35,000 nucleotides of DNA from Bigelowiella natans CCMP2755 (GCA_000320545.1 ADNK01002063.1:1-35000), one strand, 5' to 3'; shown: positions 1 through 10,841, counted from the stretch's first letter. Notes: generated by a model from the letters alone, not told the origin. Numbers and translations: made by a program.

Positions 1-44
<44 letters not shown>
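1..44. repeat. (AT)n microsatellite at window start
   Basis: Uninterrupted AT dinucleotides from the first base, followed by ACACGCGCGC. Two further AT tracts follow at about 251-284 and 316-360, and together they obscure the 5' region of the SNF2 gene. Confidence 0.95.
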
Positions 45-46
<2 letters not shown>

Positions 47-248
47 GCGCGCGCATACATACGTTTATATATTTCATCTATAAATGCGTTCTCCTCAGGA
101 AAGTACTATAAATCGCAAAAGATGCATCTGAAATCAGGCTTGCTACATTTTAACCAAATCAATTGGAAGCGGATTGTGTACGACGCAGGAGGTTTCTCTC
201 TAATCAGCTGTTTCCTACCACACACACACACACACACGTATACGTATG

Positions 249-287
<39 letters not shown>

Positions 288-313
288 TTGTAATGTTTAA
301 GAAATATAATATA

Positions 314-360
<47 letters not shown>

Positions 361-505
361 TTACCAGTTTTATACTTTGTGCACTATATGTATATATCAA
401 TGTATATTGAAATATTAATATATATCATATATTTAGCGTAAATTACGATGAAAAAAAATACACAGTCCGATCTCCGAAGTGACTCTCCCATTCTTTGCTC
501 TCCAG

Positions 506-967
506 GTAATGAGCCCATTCCAGTCCCCATCTTATGGATCTCGTCGCACTACCGTTGGTACTTAACATCGAGGCCGTTATCCGATGAGGGTCGCATGTGG
601 GAGATCCTCCCCCGCCTCGCCTCGTTCTTAAAAATCGCTCTTTTCCAGAGGGAGGGGGAGAGCGACGTGGTGATAGCATCACACCACAGAGCGTGGAATC
701 GTAAGCTATCTCCACTCGGTGGGGTTCTCTTGAAGGCCATCCACGGTTTTCTTCAAATGCGCCATACTCACTTTTCTGTGATGCGGGAGAACTACCGCCC
801 CCCGCCCAAGCATCGAATACAGCTCATCGAGTAGTAGTAGTAGCAATAGTAGTAGTGGTAGTAGGAGGAATAGAGAGTGGATGAAACAATAGTGCACCGT
901 TGATGATTGATATGTGCAGAGACCGTTTTGTCAATAGGAGGAGACAGCGAAAGAGAGAGAGAGAGAT

Positions 968-1014
<47 letters not shown>

Positions 1015-1200
1015 GAGGAAAGAGGATGATGACATACGTTTTGTACTCTTGATGCCGCCAGATTCCATCCGGTAGAGCGCGTCTTATACGAGATGGTTGT
1101 AGCTGGGAAGCGACCAGGTTGGGAGAGGAAAGCCCTTCAATGCTGCCGCAATATCAAAGATGTCGACTTTGGACGTTCGGCAGGTTGTGTTGATATGCAC

Positions 1201-1246
<46 letters not shown>

Positions 1247-2331
1247 GTACATATGTTTCCTAAACATTACTTAACACAAACTTAACCTATATAATATATA
1301 TATATATATATATACAATATTTATATATATGAGATAGTTCATTTTGATATTACTAATGTTTAATACATATTATATAATACATATATTCGATCTTGGTCAC
1401 CTTTCAAGTATACTAGGAGCATGGATGCTAGCAGCAACACTCGTCGTTTGACGAAACAACGGATGCAAGCATGCATGCATGTGTTTGTCTACAATAACCA
1501 CTGCTGCCCGCTGGCTAATCAAACCTTCCAACAGACACTTCCTTTAACCCTAAACTGAAAGTCTTTGGAAGAACCCTGAGGGACTTTCTCTCTGTAATCA
1601 TCGAAACCAGAGCGGCGCTCCTCCGAGCTTCGATCGCCCCCCCCCCCTCGCAGCTTGAGATCGAGCGCGAAGTAGCGGTCATAGGACTAGACCCCGGGGG
1701 TCCCCCGGGGTTTGCAGAGAGGGTTGCTGAATGGGAGGAGAGGCAACGTCGCGCAGCACCCACACTCCAAAGATCAATGCAGCAGCGTTACGGCGTCAAG
1801 CTGGTAAGTGTCCTTGAATTCGTTATGAGCGCGGTCCGGAAGACGCAGCGCAGCCGCATCATCATCGTCGGAGATAAGAGTGGCGGGGCTCTGTACGACT
1901 GCAAGGTGCTACTGAGGAGCGCCGGGGTCGGAACTGCCCATTTTGAGGGAAACCTCCGGCATCGAACGAAGGGTGATGAGAATAATCGCTTCATACTTGC
2001 CGAACGTCAATCTTTTTCCCCGCCAGCTCGGTGGCAATCCTGATGATGGTTGTTTGGCCCTTGCCTCTCGGCAGCTTTGAGGCCGTTTAAGATGGAGGAT
2101 TGTGCAGAGGGAGACGCGCGAATATTACTGCTCACGGGAAAGGACATCGTCAGAATTTCTGGGTTATCGAAGGTCCCCCCCCCCCCCCCCCCCCTTCCCC
2201 CCTCATATGATTAGTAGTGCACATGTCATTCTGGATGGCAATGGAGAAACAGGGATGGTTTTTTCTTGTTGTCCAAGGACATCGAAATTGTAGCAGTCTC
2301 GCAGGGCAAACCCCACCGTTGTAGCATTGCT

Positions 2332-2371
<40 letters not shown>

Positions 2372-3149
2372 ATATACTATGGAAGAGTCTATGAAGTAGT
2401 CGAATCACGAAAGCCTCTGCAAAGGCTTTTGTCGGTTGTGAGGCCCATTGGCGCCTTCTGCTCTGCAGTAGATATTCCGACTACAAGATTATGCATTGCC
2501 TTGTTCCTTTTGCAATCACGGCTTCCCCCATCTCCCGCTAATAATCACCCCAACAACTCTGCCCCGTGCTCCGTTTGGTAGGTGACGCACGTCTGTATGC
2601 TTGGCCAAGTGCTGGACAAAGAGCAGTTCTTCAGGCTGGCGGAGCGGATCGAGAGAATGGTGAATGAGAGCTCGGCGAAGGAGAAAACGTGAGTTTTTGA
2701 ATCCTCAGCCGTTGATGGCCGCTAGTCGGTATTTCCCATGCAAGAGCGCGCGGGGGAGGGAGCAAAATATCTCACTGCCTTTATGTTTCTGCTGGTTCTG
2801 AAGGTGCGAGATCGTCCACTTTGTCGTGAAGGATACGATGGAGGAGGAGATCTATCGAAGGTGATGAGGAGAGACCGGCCCGTCAGAGCTATGGCAAACC
2901 TAAGAGAGTAGCAGCGACGACGACGATAACAACAGCTTTTTTTTTTTTAAGGGAAAGCAAAGACACAAAGGGTGCACGCAATGACGATGAGATCACCGTG
3001 TTGAAGGACAAATTAGTCATTATTCTTATTGATGATGATGACGGTGATGATGGTGGTGGTGTACGTGCTATTGCAGAAACGTGGAGAGCTTACAGGCAGC
3101 GAGGCCTCAGCGAAAGGAAATCGAGCAATGTGCATTAGCAATGTCATAG
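506..3149 (+). CDS. SNF2-family (Rad5/SHPRH-like) helicase/ATPase, divergent, 3' portion
   Basis: SNF2 ATPases use ATP to remodel or translocate on DNA-protein complexes in the nucleus; only the C-terminal ~417 codons are here. Exons that close in phase: 506-830, 1062-1183, 1535-1972, 2075-2162, 2215-2257, 2582-2688, 2804-2860, 3077-3149. Exon 1 carries HYRWYLTSRPLSDE, matching the SNF2 'RW.LTGTPL' block, then MRHTHFSVMRENYRPPPK, resembling the end of lobe 1. Exons 1-2 join as LIEFHPVERVLYEMV, like the Rad5/SHPRH 'FSPVE..Y' segment. Exon 3 has a C-lobe start (SVLEFVM..., RIIIVGD). Later exons read ARILLLTGKDIVRISG-SAHVILDGN, RIERM and CEIVHFVVKDTMEEEIYRR, the typical end of the helicase C domain. 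No RING finger lies between the lobes. Core motifs deviate from consensus, so activity is uncertain. The 5' end is missing or hidden in AT repeats. Confidence 0.82.
943..1018. repeat. (GA)n microsatellite in a SNF2 intron
   Basis: A GAGAGA-rich tract with single interruptions lies within the intron between exons 506-830 and 1062-1183. A second intron holds (AT)n at about 1205-1242. Confidence 0.9.
2163..2214 (+). other. 52-nt intron with a poly-C tract in the SNF2 gene
   Basis: The donor GTTATC follows ATTTCTGG and the acceptor is GATTAG. Removing 52 nt joins VRISG to SAHVILDGN in phase. The intron is mostly a run of about 20 C followed by TTCCCCCC, so its pyrimidine tract is a homopolymer. 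Reading through without splicing hits a stop, or needs a frame change inside the C run. Confidence 0.6.
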
Positions 3150-4209
3150 TTTAGTCACATATCTGTATTGAAAACTTTAATGAGCGATACGACATGCAAC
3201 GCATATGCATGATGACCAGATGTAGAAGATGTCATTATATCCATTCTGGCATTGAGTGTGACGACGCGTGCGTGATATTACACATCTTAGCCCTCTTATC
3301 TGGCAGCTACTTGCTAGCTTGCTGCATAATTACACATGCATTGAAAACACATATGCAGATTCAAAGGCCATGACCCATCCTTATGCGGTCATCAAGATCG
3401 CATGCACCATAAACTGTTGCAAATTAGATTGGTTGTGGAACAGCGCAAGCATGCACACAACACACATCTGACGTTATTGCATGGGACATAATTCTATAGA
3501 GTTGCTGCAGCGCAATGATGTGTGGCAATCGCGCATACAAAGGTAGAAGGATTGCTATCTAGCTATGAAGCAGCACTTCAGATGAGCTAGAGAAGAGCGG
3601 CTACGATGATACGGCATTTTTGACTTTTTCAGAAGAAAAAAACAAAGCTTAAGTCTCGCAAGTCCAAAAGCCTTTTTCAATTGCATGAAGTTGGATTTAA
3701 TGATGGCTAATGACGTTGCAACGGTGATGAATGGTCTAAACAGCATGTCGCCTCGTATATCCCTTTGTTGTTCGGTGATCGTACAATCGATAGCGCAAAA
3801 TCTCGCATAAGCAATCGAGACTAGGTTGGCCTTAGGATGATCATAGTCGCTGATCTCTTTCACCTGCTTCACCGACTCGTAGAAGGAGCATGCTTGTAAA
3901 AACTTCGCACCTTAATGCCCGAAAGCAAGGCCTCTCTTTCAGATAATGGCAAAATAAAGCATTGAGCGAAGCGATTCACCCGCTATTCCGGCCTCGAAAC
4001 GCGGTTTCTCCTTACAAAGCTCGTAATACCCACGCTTCACGCTTTAGTTTTTGGCTTCGACTACCTCACCGAACAGCCTCCTGATGTGCTTTCTGGAACT
4101 GCTTCTAAGGGCAGGTACCTAGAGCGACGAAATATCATAACCAGCGCAATCAAATACATCTATCATCTACGACCAAGGAAGGGGACTAGAATCCCCCATC
4201 AAATGCTTC

Positions 4210-4240
<31 letters not shown>

Positions 4241-4333
4241 TGTGCGAGCCGATCTCTCTCCATATTGGTCCTAAAACGAGTCATGAAGCTAGTAGTGGGA
4301 TAAAGCAGCGATAACTAACAATGCAGCATTACT
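3150..4333. other. Spacer between the SNF2 and Myb genes, with a stop-broken reading frame
   Basis: No intact gene was found. On the minus strand one frame from about 4080 down to 3555 reads as protein-like sequence (YYELCKEKPRFEAG, SFYESVKQVKEISDYDHPK) but is cut by three in-frame stops at 4046, 3941 and 3914. A short (CTG)n run lies at about 4211-4240. The spacer may hold a decayed gene, or unrecognised terminal exons of the Myb gene. Confidence 0.35.
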
Positions 4334-5445
4334 TCATAATAATACTAATCTTTGTAATGATCTACACTGCGTAACCTGTTGTTTGAGACCATGGAGGGAG
4401 GTGAAGCTTTCGCCAACCTCGTGATCACCCCCCGTTTGTCGTATACCTCGCCAACCGGTATGAGCCATCCCCCCCCGCGCACCATCCTCTTTATCATCGT
4501 TGATTTGGAAGCGAAGAGCCCGCAGCTGCATTGCCTTTGAAGACGAATGCGCCAAGATATCCTTCGGCGTGATAGCTGCTGATGGCGACGAGGACGGGGG
4601 AGGGGGCAGCGTTGAATGCGACGGCATCGCTGCTGTAGTAATTGTCTTTAGATTTGAAGACGCGATAGCCTTTGGCGACGATTCTTCGGCATGGCACTGC
4701 TCTCCTTGCTGTACTGATGAGAAAAGCGCTGCGTTTGATAGATTACTCATTTCCGATGGGGCTGATGATGGCGACTGCTGCTGGATGTGCCTCTCCCGGT
4801 GTACGCTGTTGGCCCTTCCCTTTTTGGTCCTACCCTTCACGCCCTGAAGACAACCGAAGTCAACCCCCCCCCCCCACCCCCCCCCCGCAAGAAGCAACGA
4901 ATATTGAACAGGCTCAGCGAAGAGGCACGAGGAGGGTGGTGGGTGGTGATAACAATGGCGTTGTGGTTGTGTCACGCCTCTCTCCGGAAAAAGATGATGA
5001 TGGTGATGATGATGATGATGGTGATGATGATGACGATGATGGATACGGAAATGTAGAGAATATAAAGTCAAAACGACGAGTCCATCGAGGTCACGAGAGG
5101 ATAATTATGGCATAATTGCTCGGAACGGACAAATTCGGTGTCTACTCTATCACAGGGGTTGGGGGCACGATTTTGAATGTAATGATGCGTTTATCAGCAG
5201 CGGTCTCTCACATAGTATTGGATCTTTGCCTCTAACGGATTTCGCCCTTGAAACATCTGCGAGCCGTGCTTGACGACGTCCTGATGGGGGAGCAGTGAAT
5301 GTTCCTTAGCATGCCAACAATGATACACGTGTATACGCGGCATCGTATTATCGCAGTCTAGAGCTCATTCTCCAACACCATCAAAACCCATCGTCATCAT
5401 CATTCAACCTGGAAATGAGTCTATGAAATATACACACACATATGT

Positions 5446-5522
<77 letters not shown>

Positions 5523-5960
5523 TGCTTGTATTATTCACAAACCTTCCAGACGATATGTCCCTTCTCATTCCTACACTGTTCTGCTATTTGTACGAGAGCA
5601 ACCCTCTCTTGCTCTGTCCACTCGCTTTCCGATGGATGTATACATGTAGCAAAAACGCCCGGATCCAAAGATACGGAACGCGGGAGAGAGGAGGAACCAA
5701 AAACAGCAACATAGGCAGATCACTACATGCGAAAATTACAACTTGAAAAAGAGCTGGAAAGAGCGTTTTCGCACTACAACGCTAAAATAGGCCACAGTTA
5801 TCGGAAAGCGACACTTAAAAAATATGAAAGGAAGATCGATTTTGGCACAGTAGTTGGAAGGGAGGAGTGTTGGGTAAAAGATGCGTGGCTGTTCTCTTTA
5901 CCGGGTCTTTTTAGATTTCCAGTACTTCCACCGAAGCTGCAATTCCTTTAATGCACGCAA

Positions 5961-6008
<48 letters not shown>

Positions 6009-6766
6009 TACGCGCATATACTTAATTCCAGCGTATTTGAGCATATATGCTTGGGCTTGGGAGAGCTTTCCTCTTTCACATCATGGCCATAATTGTCGCC
6101 ATCGTCATCATCATCATCATCATCATCATCATCACAAACGAATCAGTGTATGCGTGTACTACTCTGCTGTCCCTGTCGTACAGCTGCTGCACAGATTGAG
6201 CCAGCTCGCGCCATTTGATGGTCTCTCGCCGACCTTCCGTCTTGACGAACCGCCTCACGTTGTTCAGAAGAGCGCTACGGAGGCAGAACATCGTGGATAC
6301 GATTGGTGTAAGAGTAGTCAGAAACATAGTAAATTGCCATCCTCCTTCAAATCACCGAAGCGCCGCTAATACTCGTCTTTCGGAAAGCAAAGACACAAAC
6401 ACACATGCACATACGTACACCCCGTTTCCACACTCCCGTTGAATGATCAGGCACTCGTACCCTGCCATTGACATTATTACCTGTCTTCGTCGTAAGTCCA
6501 AGGCCTTGAGGCCTTTCCGCGTATTGTACGCAATCGCTCGGATAACTGCTTGTTGGTAAATCGAGAGAACTCTGGAAATGCCTGATTACCGTTCGGTACA
6601 ATCAGCACCACAACGATGCCTAAATATACGTGCATGACTGGCGGGAACCTTTTTTACTTTCTCCCAAGACACACGCCGCAGCGTCGTAGAGGCGGCTCGA
6701 TAATTATCATCCTCGGAGACTGAGGCAAGCTGTGCGTCCAGCTCCTTGCTGAATGACGCAAAATAT
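4334..6766 (-). CDS. Three-repeat Myb (MYB3R-like) DNA-binding protein
   Basis: Myb repeats bind DNA through helix-turn-helix units and act in the nucleus as transcription regulators. Phase-consistent minus-strand exons: 6766-6649, 6569-6481, 6274-6163, 5936-5902, 5624-5543, 5280-5212, 4843-4334. Repeat 1 reads FSKELDAQL...VSWEKVKK then FTNKQLSERLRTIRGKASRP. Repeat 2 reads WTYDEDSALLNNVRRFVK...IKWRELAQSV...RLRWKYWKSKKTR. Repeat 3 reads EWTEQERVALVQIAEQ...HIVWKDVVKHG...EAKIQYYGVKG. Each begins with an aromatic or Trp followed by acidic residues and has the spaced Trp pattern of Myb. The last exon continues with a basic stretch (KGRTKKGRANS) and a low-complexity Ser/Pro/Ala tail. Possible N-terminal exons lie at 6770-7110 (frame containing HELVLVEDEESKPKIFESF) but I could not join them. 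Assignment to Myb is firm; the exact subfamily is not. Confidence 0.8.
5449..5519. repeat. Compound (AT)n(GT)n microsatellite
   Basis: An AT run is directly followed by a GT run. It lies in the Myb intron between exons 5624-5543 and 5280-5212. Confidence 0.95.
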
Positions 6767-7110
6767 CTGCACGGAAACATGCCATCGCCTCTGCGGCCGC
6801 GCAATGCGCGGCCGCACAGAACACCCCACCTCCTCGCGAAAATCATCGTTGGAGAAGAAAAGGCGATGATCGGGGCGTTCCCGCCATGTCGATCGGCTCG
6901 ATCCAGCCTTGTCCGACCATGATCTCTGGAGAATCTCCGGGTATTTATGCCAACAAATAATCGCCTAAAACTTTCGAAAATTTTGGGCTTTGATTCTTCA
7001 TCTTCGACAAGAACAAGTTCATGTCGAGGGGACGGTTTTCGCACGGATATTCTCCGCTGGGAAACAGAATTTGGATGAGAATGGCATTGAAAACGGATGT
7101 GCGACAAGGA
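6767..7110 (-). CDS. Possible N-terminal exon(s) of the Myb gene
   Basis: A minus-strand frame reads KPSPRHELVLVEDEESKPK then IFESFRRLFVGIN, which looks like acidic and basic protein sequence rather than intron. It lies directly upstream of Myb repeat 1 on the same strand. I found no start codon and splice combination that I trust, so it is listed as probable but unresolved coding sequence. An overlapping alternative frame (RPLDMNLFLSKMKNQ) cannot be excluded. Confidence 0.35.
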
Positions 7111-7457
7111 AATATTCCCGCTAATACTAGAATATTTTGTTCATGACATCCGCTGTGCTGCCATTGGAGCACGAGCAGTCTCCATGCCGGGGGAGGTAAC
7201 GATGGTGAAACGTGCTTTTCAAAGCTGTCGCGGGGTTGACATCTCTGTGACAATAATTCAATAACCCCTATGGTCTATGATCATGACTCGAGATTCGGAA
7301 CTCGCAGTTGGGATCGCGTCATGACGATGCTCCTAATCGACTTGCTGCCAAATTGCATCTGCGTGTGCACACTTTTCCCTGCTAAATGCTAGAATGTCAT
7401 TGGTTTTCCATCCTCATGGTACTACACTCCCAAATAATCCGCGGAGTTGAGTTGGCA

Positions 7458-7884
7458 ATGGAAGAGAAGAGGCAGCAGTTGAATATTGCTGGTCCAAAAG
7501 TTGAGCTTCAGCAAAAATCTACTCGAACAACTTCCCATCATGCACACGGGGAGTTCAAAACTGTGAGCGCGCAGCCAAGAACAGAAGAGCTGGAAGAGCT
7601 AAAAATCAAGCCTTCGGATGTATCCTCAGTTGACGCCAAGCTGTTTTTGCAGTCTAGTAAGAGACAATGTATACATATGTATACACACACATGCATGTGT
7701 ACATGTGTGTACAAATGCATGTCTCTAGCTAGCTAGCTTCTTATAGCATCGCGCGCACGCAGCAAGGCTCATTTGCAGCCAATCCCATGTTGAACAAGCT
7801 TTGGCGGAATCTCTACTTGCCAATCTTCGGAGCATTAGTGCGAAAGGAGCGCGCTTCATGTCAATTGAAAACCATAGACAATGA
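7458..7884 (+). CDS. Possible small two-exon gene, function unknown
   Basis: An ATG at 7458 opens a frame reading MEEKRQQLNIAGPKVELQQ and later EELEELKIKPSDVSSVDAK, hydrophilic and charged like real protein. After a spacer with CATGCATG and CTAG repeats, a second open stretch following a TTTGCAG acceptor reads QSHVEQALAESLLANLRSIS and ends at TGA 7882-7884. I could not match the phase of the two pieces with a consensus donor. No family recognised. Confidence 0.35.
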
Positions 7885-8157
7885 GAACAATGTTGCTACA
7901 TTGCACGCAACGCCCAGCTTCCTCTGCGCTTACCGATTTGCATGCTGCACAGCCATTCTTCGATTCTGCACACGCCGGCGTGCCAAACAAAGGAACTGTA
8001 TAGAAGTTAATCATGGTTGTTTGCAAACAAACGTGCACCCATGCACGGACACATAACCACAGTACACATGGTACACATTGCGCATGCAGCACGCCAGCAT
8101 GCATGCGTGAAACTACGTCTAGTACGTTGTGTCTTTATTGCCATACCTGTACATTTA

Positions 8158-8492
8158 CTATGTGGAACGATTTCGAAAGACAAGGATTGCTATTGGCAGT
8201 GTGTCTGATGCCGCATATGCGAATGGTTTGACAATGATTGAAGAGTTCGTGTTTCTCCCGCTACGAATCCCTGGTGCACTGGGCATCGTCCAGCCATTTT
8301 TAGATCTCTCGGTGTCACCGAGGAGCGTCCGGCACCACAACACCGTGCGCAGACCTGTCGGATCCGATTTAGCATAGCCAAGCGCAATCTTAAGCTGCGG
8401 AGTAAGGTAGATACCTAATGGCCACAAAAACAACAACACACGCACACGGCATACATATATTTACTGGTGCGCAATGATATACAGACACACGT

Positions 8493-8531
<39 letters not shown>

Positions 8532-8992
8532 TGAAGAAGTCGACACGTGATTGATAAAGATAGAATCTTATTCGAGTTCACCCCCACGACTCACCATGGC
8601 CGAACGCCCTTCCGTGTAAAGGGGCAGTGTTATGGAAACCCATTTCACCACCGATTGACATTGCCACCCCTGTGGCGCAGCCATGGTACAGCATCTTCTC
8701 GTCGGTATTCAATCCTTTGGTTTTCAACTCCGTTTTTAGCAGGTCTAAGCGCTCATTGGCCGTGTCCTTGTTCTTGAACCTCCACACCCCCACCAATTCG
8801 ACGTTAACCATCGCATTCGATCTGTGCTCATTATCGTCCTCGTCCCAATCGCCTTCTTTTAGCCCAAGTCTTTCTGCTATCTGGGATCTTGTCAAAGGGA
8901 CCTTCGGTTGCCTCTCCACATCCTCAATGGGCTTTTTAGTATCCTTCGTGGTCGCGGGGGAGGGGGTGATTGCGGTCAAACCCTAAGAAATA

Positions 8993-9029
<37 letters not shown>

Positions 9030-10841
9030 TGTTTGCACGTTTGATAGAGTGCACATGTATAGGGAGTCAGGGTGGAAGAAGGCCTTAAGTTTTGCTTATC
9101 TACTGCAAAACGCACAAGCGTGCTTAATGAGAAAATCAATAATGTAATCTCAGAAGACCTGGCGCTTGGCTTGCATGATCTGACGGTGCTTCATACGAAC
9201 AATCATCACACGATCCTAAGCAAAAGTCTCTTGTTGAATGAGAGAACCCAATTTTATCGAAACCTTTTCTTCCATCAATGAGGCGCACGTACAGGTCGCA
9301 GGTGTACACAAGAAGCTATAACGTATCCTCACCTTGTTTTTGGCAGAAGCAAACCTTACTTTCCAACGCGTTAACTTCACTTTTACTAATGCGTCCCCCT
9401 TCTGTTTGGGACTCACAACTTCATCACCAGGAACTTTGGTTGTGAGCAAAGATGGCAATCGTTGCATCGGGCTCGGCGCGCCGCATGCTCTGCAAGCAGA
9501 TGATGTTCCTAGGTTGATCAGCGTGCACTGGGCGCAACTCCATTGCTGCTGCTGCTGCTGCTGTGGCTGTGCTGTGGTACCCCTAACCTGCGAACCAAGC
9601 CTCCTCTGCTCCCTTTCGATTGTTTTCCTTTTCCTTTCTTCAATTCTCTCTGCGGCTCGAATCGCTTGCTGAGCCTTCCTCTCTTGCTGCTTTTGGATCC
9701 TTTTCCTTTCCGCTTCCTCCTTCCTTCTACGCAGCATTGCCTGCCGAGCCTCCCTTTTAGCGGCCTTCTCTCTATCTCTTTCGACTCGTATCTGAAAATG
9801 GTCACGAGTGTATATTGTGTGCATTTAATAATTATTCCACGGCCAATAATTAAATGCATTAAAATAGAGGCTTTATGCTACCACATCTGTCATCCTGATC
9901 ATACATCATCATACATCATCATCATCATCATCATCATCACCATCTTCATCACCATTGCTACCACCGTTACCATCAACCTCGCAAACGTCTCTCTTTCTTC
10001 CTTCTCATTCAATATCTACCCATCCATGTATGCACCGTTGCATAACCCACCATATCCCGGACAGCATCATCTACAGCCCGCGAGCGGCGATTGTCTCGTT
10101 TGCGCAACTCTCCTTCCCACAAACTATTGTAGTTGCTATTGAAGTTGTCGGGCCCTTCACCAATGAAATATTCGAGCATCTGTGTTACGTCTTCTCGCGT
10201 ATGAGGGCCTCGGGTAGTCTTCAGCATGACTTCCTCCCGGAAGTCGTGATCGTTGACGTTGCGCCGCCTAAAGGTTGCCCAATTTCGGCACGATCGATAG
10301 ATATTTTGGATCGACCTCAGCAGCCGTATTTTGCTTTGAAACTCGCCGCCTTGTGGGTATTGGTTCTTGAATGGCACCGTGAATGGCACTGTGGGGGATC
10401 CCTAAAGAGATGGGTGGGGGAGGGCAAGGGTGGAAGAGTGGAGTGACAGGGAGAGCTCAACAATTTAGCCTCTTCTCACAATGCAATCATGCTTCATTCA
10501 CGAACCTGGCGGGCAAGTATCCTGGCAATAGGCTCCTTTTTGCATTGCTCCAGGGGCTTGTGAATGCGTTGTGAGAGATGATAACAAGGTTTACACATCT
10601 TGTAGACCGTGCGCTTATTCGGTATCTCGTGGGCGCCGTGTGGAAGTTTTCCCTGAGACCTGCTGCAGGCGTGACAAAAGATCTTACCACAGAGCCTACA
10701 ATGATGCCGCCGGATGAAGAAGTTGAACTTCGAATCACAACGCCTGCATCGAAGTGCAGATGAATCAGGCTCCCATAGTTCCCGCGAGAGGCGACGATGA
10801 ACCTCCTGGGCCATGATAGCTGATGTTGGCAATGGTTCCAT
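8158..10841 (-). CDS. FYVE zinc finger - RanBP2 zinc finger - PARP catalytic domain protein
   Basis: Predicted ADP-ribosyltransferase: PARP domains transfer ADP-ribose from NAD+ to proteins or nucleic acids. FYVE fingers bind phosphatidylinositol 3-phosphate on endosomes. RanBP2-type fingers bind ubiquitin or RNA. Minus-strand exons 10841-10506, 10401-10051, 9791-9333, 8982-8595 and 8414-8158 close in phase and give 596 aa. FYVE (about residues 22-90) has eight Cys (C32, C35, C48, C51, C56, C59, C83, C86) and RRHHCR at 44-49. Residues 113-229 are an unidentified region. A highly charged helix (about 230-300) and a Gln run precede WSCAQCTLIN...CRAC (W313, C315, C318, C329, C332). The PARP part has LYHG (H482), GRAFGHG and IYLTPQ (Y514). 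The position of the third catalytic residue appears to be Ile586, not Glu, suggesting mono-ADP-ribosylation. The start was chosen at the first ATG before the FYVE domain; an upstream coding exon cannot be excluded. Confidence 0.9.
8492..8529. repeat. (CA)n microsatellite in a FYVE-PARP intron
   Basis: ACACAC run inside the 180-nt intron 8415-8594 that splits the PARP GHG|IY motif. The next intron holds a (GT)n run at about 8995-9025. Confidence 0.95.

Noticed and set aside
122-418. Open frame with Tyr-Ile repeats
   Set aside because: It is a translation of AT microsatellites; similar IYIY frames at 5423, 15346, 30900 and elsewhere are likewise repeat artefacts.
2327-2581. Plus frame containing VVRPIG, considered as helicase motif VI of the SNF2 gene
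   Set aside because: Joining 2257 directly to 2582 closes in phase and continues into KTCEIVHF, with RIERM as motif VI; the VVRPIG frame starts in a CT repeat and is intronic.
4672-5115. Plus frames with Asp-rich and Pro-rich runs and the minus His-rich start (5071)
   Set aside because: The His/Asp runs are a translated (ATG/CAT)n repeat inside the Myb intron; coding resumes at 4843 after a CTTCAG acceptor.
9072-9281. Plus-strand 69-codon frame inside a FYVE-PARP intron
   Set aside because: Its composition is tolerable, but it lies wholly within the 8983-9332 intron of a strongly supported minus-strand gene and has no splice or family support.
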